Source: Bog-473 sp963756025 (GTDB lineage Bacteria; Actinomycetota; Acidimicrobiia; Acidimicrobiales; RAAP-2). Taken from it: a stretch of 64,000 nucleotides of DNA. The position numbers and the translations under genes are program-made. Under the pieces are notes generated by a model that saw nothing but the letters and a program-made list of their open reading frames with translations, was not told the DNA's origin and did no database searches. Shown here piece by piece: positions 62,859 to 64,000 of the stretch (the first letter of the stretch is position 1; each line of letters begins with the position of its first letter). The stretch spans positions 744,001-808,000 of the forward strand of contig CAVWMF010000007.1 of the NCBI GenBank assembly GCA_963756025.1, written 5' to 3'.

Positions 62859-63245
62859 TCATCGAGCTGCGGACGAGTGACCCTTCTCACCCACGCCTGG
62901 GACGACGCCGTCGCGACCGGACAGCCGACCGACCTCGACCCGGAACTGGCGGAATACACACTCGCGTTCTCGCAACAGATGATGAGCCGCCCTGGACTCC
63001 GCGATGATGGTCTTCCATACGGCGAGGAGGAGCCCTGCACCCATCTCCTCCGGGGAGAGATGCTTGTTAGCGGCTAGTTCCCTCGTGAAATAGACGCATC
63101 CATCGACCACTGTGAAGCCACCCTCCAAGATCTCTCTCAGTTCGTCATGCAAAACGACGCCGTGCTGAATGAGGTCTTGGGCAGCATCACGGAGCCGTTG
63201 CATCGGTTCGTTCATGACCTCATGCATCATGTGAACAGTATGCAC
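62859..63245 (-). CDS. Hypothetical helical protein
   Basis: 128 aa frame from a GTG at 63245; an ATG 15 bases later is also possible. The middle reads like a real protein: NEPMQRLRDAAQDLIQHG, VVLHDELREILEGGFTVVDG and CVYFTRELAANKHLSPEEMG. No family recognised. If the ATG in repeat copy 2 (63322) once began it, one missing base and a stop (near 63268) now separate them. Confidence 0.4.
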   Translation of the reverse strand: MHTVHMMHEVMNEPMQRLRDAAQDLIQHGVVLHDELREILEGGFTVVDGCVYFTRELAANKHLSPEEMGAGLLLAVWKTIIAESRAAHHLLRERECVFRQFRVEVGRLSGRDGVVPGVGEKGHSSAAR

Positions 63246-63316
63246 ATCGTCGACGGCGAAGAACGGTCAAGTCCCTGTAGCAAAGAGCCGTGCCGCAATA
63301 CGTATCCACTTCGTGT

Positions 63317-63473
63317 GGCCATCTATGACCTCTCCCCATTATTGCGGGTTGCGATTACGCAAACGACCGGGTAGGAGGTAAATAAGCCTCAGGGCGAGTG
63401 AAAGGGGATAATACATTTGGGAGCCGCCCGGATCCTAGTGAGCTGTCCTCGGTGATACGCCCATAACCCGGCA
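63317..63473. repeat. ~155-bp direct repeat, copy 2
   Basis: Second copy of the element at 58766-58919, same orientation, with the identical core at 63385-63435. An ATG (63322, minus strand) sits at the same end as in copy 1, here with GGGAGAGGT in front, but the frame closes after 31 codons. Confidence 0.85.
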
Positions 63474-64000
63474 TCAGACGGGGCTACCCCCAATGGGACG
63501 TTTTGCTCGCAGTTCGGGGGACACCCGCTGTCCCAGTTGACGTTCCTTGAGTTCTATTGGTCGAAGGAACGCCTTCTTGGAAGGTGTCTCGACGATGCAT
63601 CTACGATCCGACATGGCCCGTTCCCGCATGGGGTTCCGGTCACGGCTTTCATTTCTTGGTGCCACAGGCGGAAGGATCAGCGGTGGTGCCAGCTGGCGCT
63701 GCGCCTCCCTTGTTCGAGCCTGACCGTAGTCGGCGAATCGTCGAATCATGCTCCGTTCCCATCGTCCTGGGGGTCTTTGGTCCATCCAACGTTCGCGAGG
63801 CCATAGAAGCCGTTCGACGACCCCATGGCGCCGATTCTGAAACCAAGACCAGTAGGAACGATGACCGCCGTAGGAAGGGTCCCGAAAAGGTGCGGCTCTT
63901 CATTGAGCGGGCTCGATCGGAGATCCGATTGTCCCGTTCGCCAGGATGACATGTGTGGCTCATGCCGCATTGAGTTGCGTGGACGGGTCGCAGCGCGATA
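63474..64000. other. Window end, no supported gene
   Basis: Several overlapping open frames of 70-130 codons exist on both strands. None shows a known motif, good ribosome binding site or continuity with a partial gene at the window edge. Confidence 0.4.

Noticed and set aside
62604..63077. 157-codon plus-strand frame
   Set aside because: Composition is not protein-like and it is antisense to a better minus-strand frame.
58766..63473. Insertion sequence or transposon bounded by the 155-bp repeats
   Set aside because: No transposase or integrase frame, no terminal inverted repeats and no target duplication were found, so the repeats are reported only as repeats.

Overview
The window is high-GC DNA with closely packed genes, many joined by 4-base ATGA or GTGA overlaps. 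It carries the tiny actinobacterial ribosomal proteins bS22 and bL37, a response regulator/histidine kinase pair of actinobacterial type, and a secreted protein built from YWLVASDGGIFTFGD-type repeats like those common in Acidimicrobiia. I infer a chromosomal segment of an actinomycetote, probably class Acidimicrobiia. That placement rests on gene content only.

Layout. 0-25 kb is conserved housekeeping DNA: a SurA-like fragment, mfd, pth, rplY, prs and a GlmU-like uridylyltransferase on the minus strand; a hydrolase and tRNA-Gln(TTG); a two-component system; then metG-tatD-(RlpA-like)-rsmA-ispE, rsmI-DUF192, ychF, a PfkB kinase and an M1 aminopeptidase. 25-29 kb holds a glycosyltransferase/methyltransferase/toroid-fold cluster. 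29-32 kb holds an operon of a soluble MgtE_N/CBS protein and an NRAMP-fold transporter, preceded by a short Asp/Glu/Pro-containing leader ORF. 32-47 kb is catabolic and regulatory: acyl-CoA dehydrogenase, MarR-MFS, Nfu, FAH hydrolase, C69-like hydrolase, P450, TetR, ATP-grasp, and a phosphotriesterase/acyl-CoA ligase/enoyl-CoA hydratase operon. 47-58.4 kb is membrane and envelope genes: an ArsB-type permease, DUF2252, two LPG-synthase-type membrane proteins (one with a kinase-like segment), an acyltransferase and a BKACE enzyme. 58.4-64 kb is sparse accessory DNA with a secreted repeat protein, small ORFs and a pair of ~155-bp direct repeats.

How genes work together. The 5-7 kb genes supply tRNA recycling, PRPP and UDP-sugar. 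The 11-17 kb block serves translation (MetG, RsmA, RsmI, bS22, bL37) and isoprenoid precursors (IspE). The 29-32 kb operon looks like divalent-metal (probably Mg2+) transport with its own cytosolic sensor and a leader peptide of the kind that senses low Mg2+ by ribosome destabilisation; this is the strongest candidate for an undescribed system here.

Sequence quality. Seven genes (prs, ispE, a methyltransferase, an MFS transporter, a phosphotriesterase, two flippase-like proteins) read correctly only if one extra base is removed at one or more points. Nearly all the apparent shifts are insertions, which points to sequencing or assembly error rather than gene decay. No CRISPR array, insertion sequence, rRNA or origin was seen.
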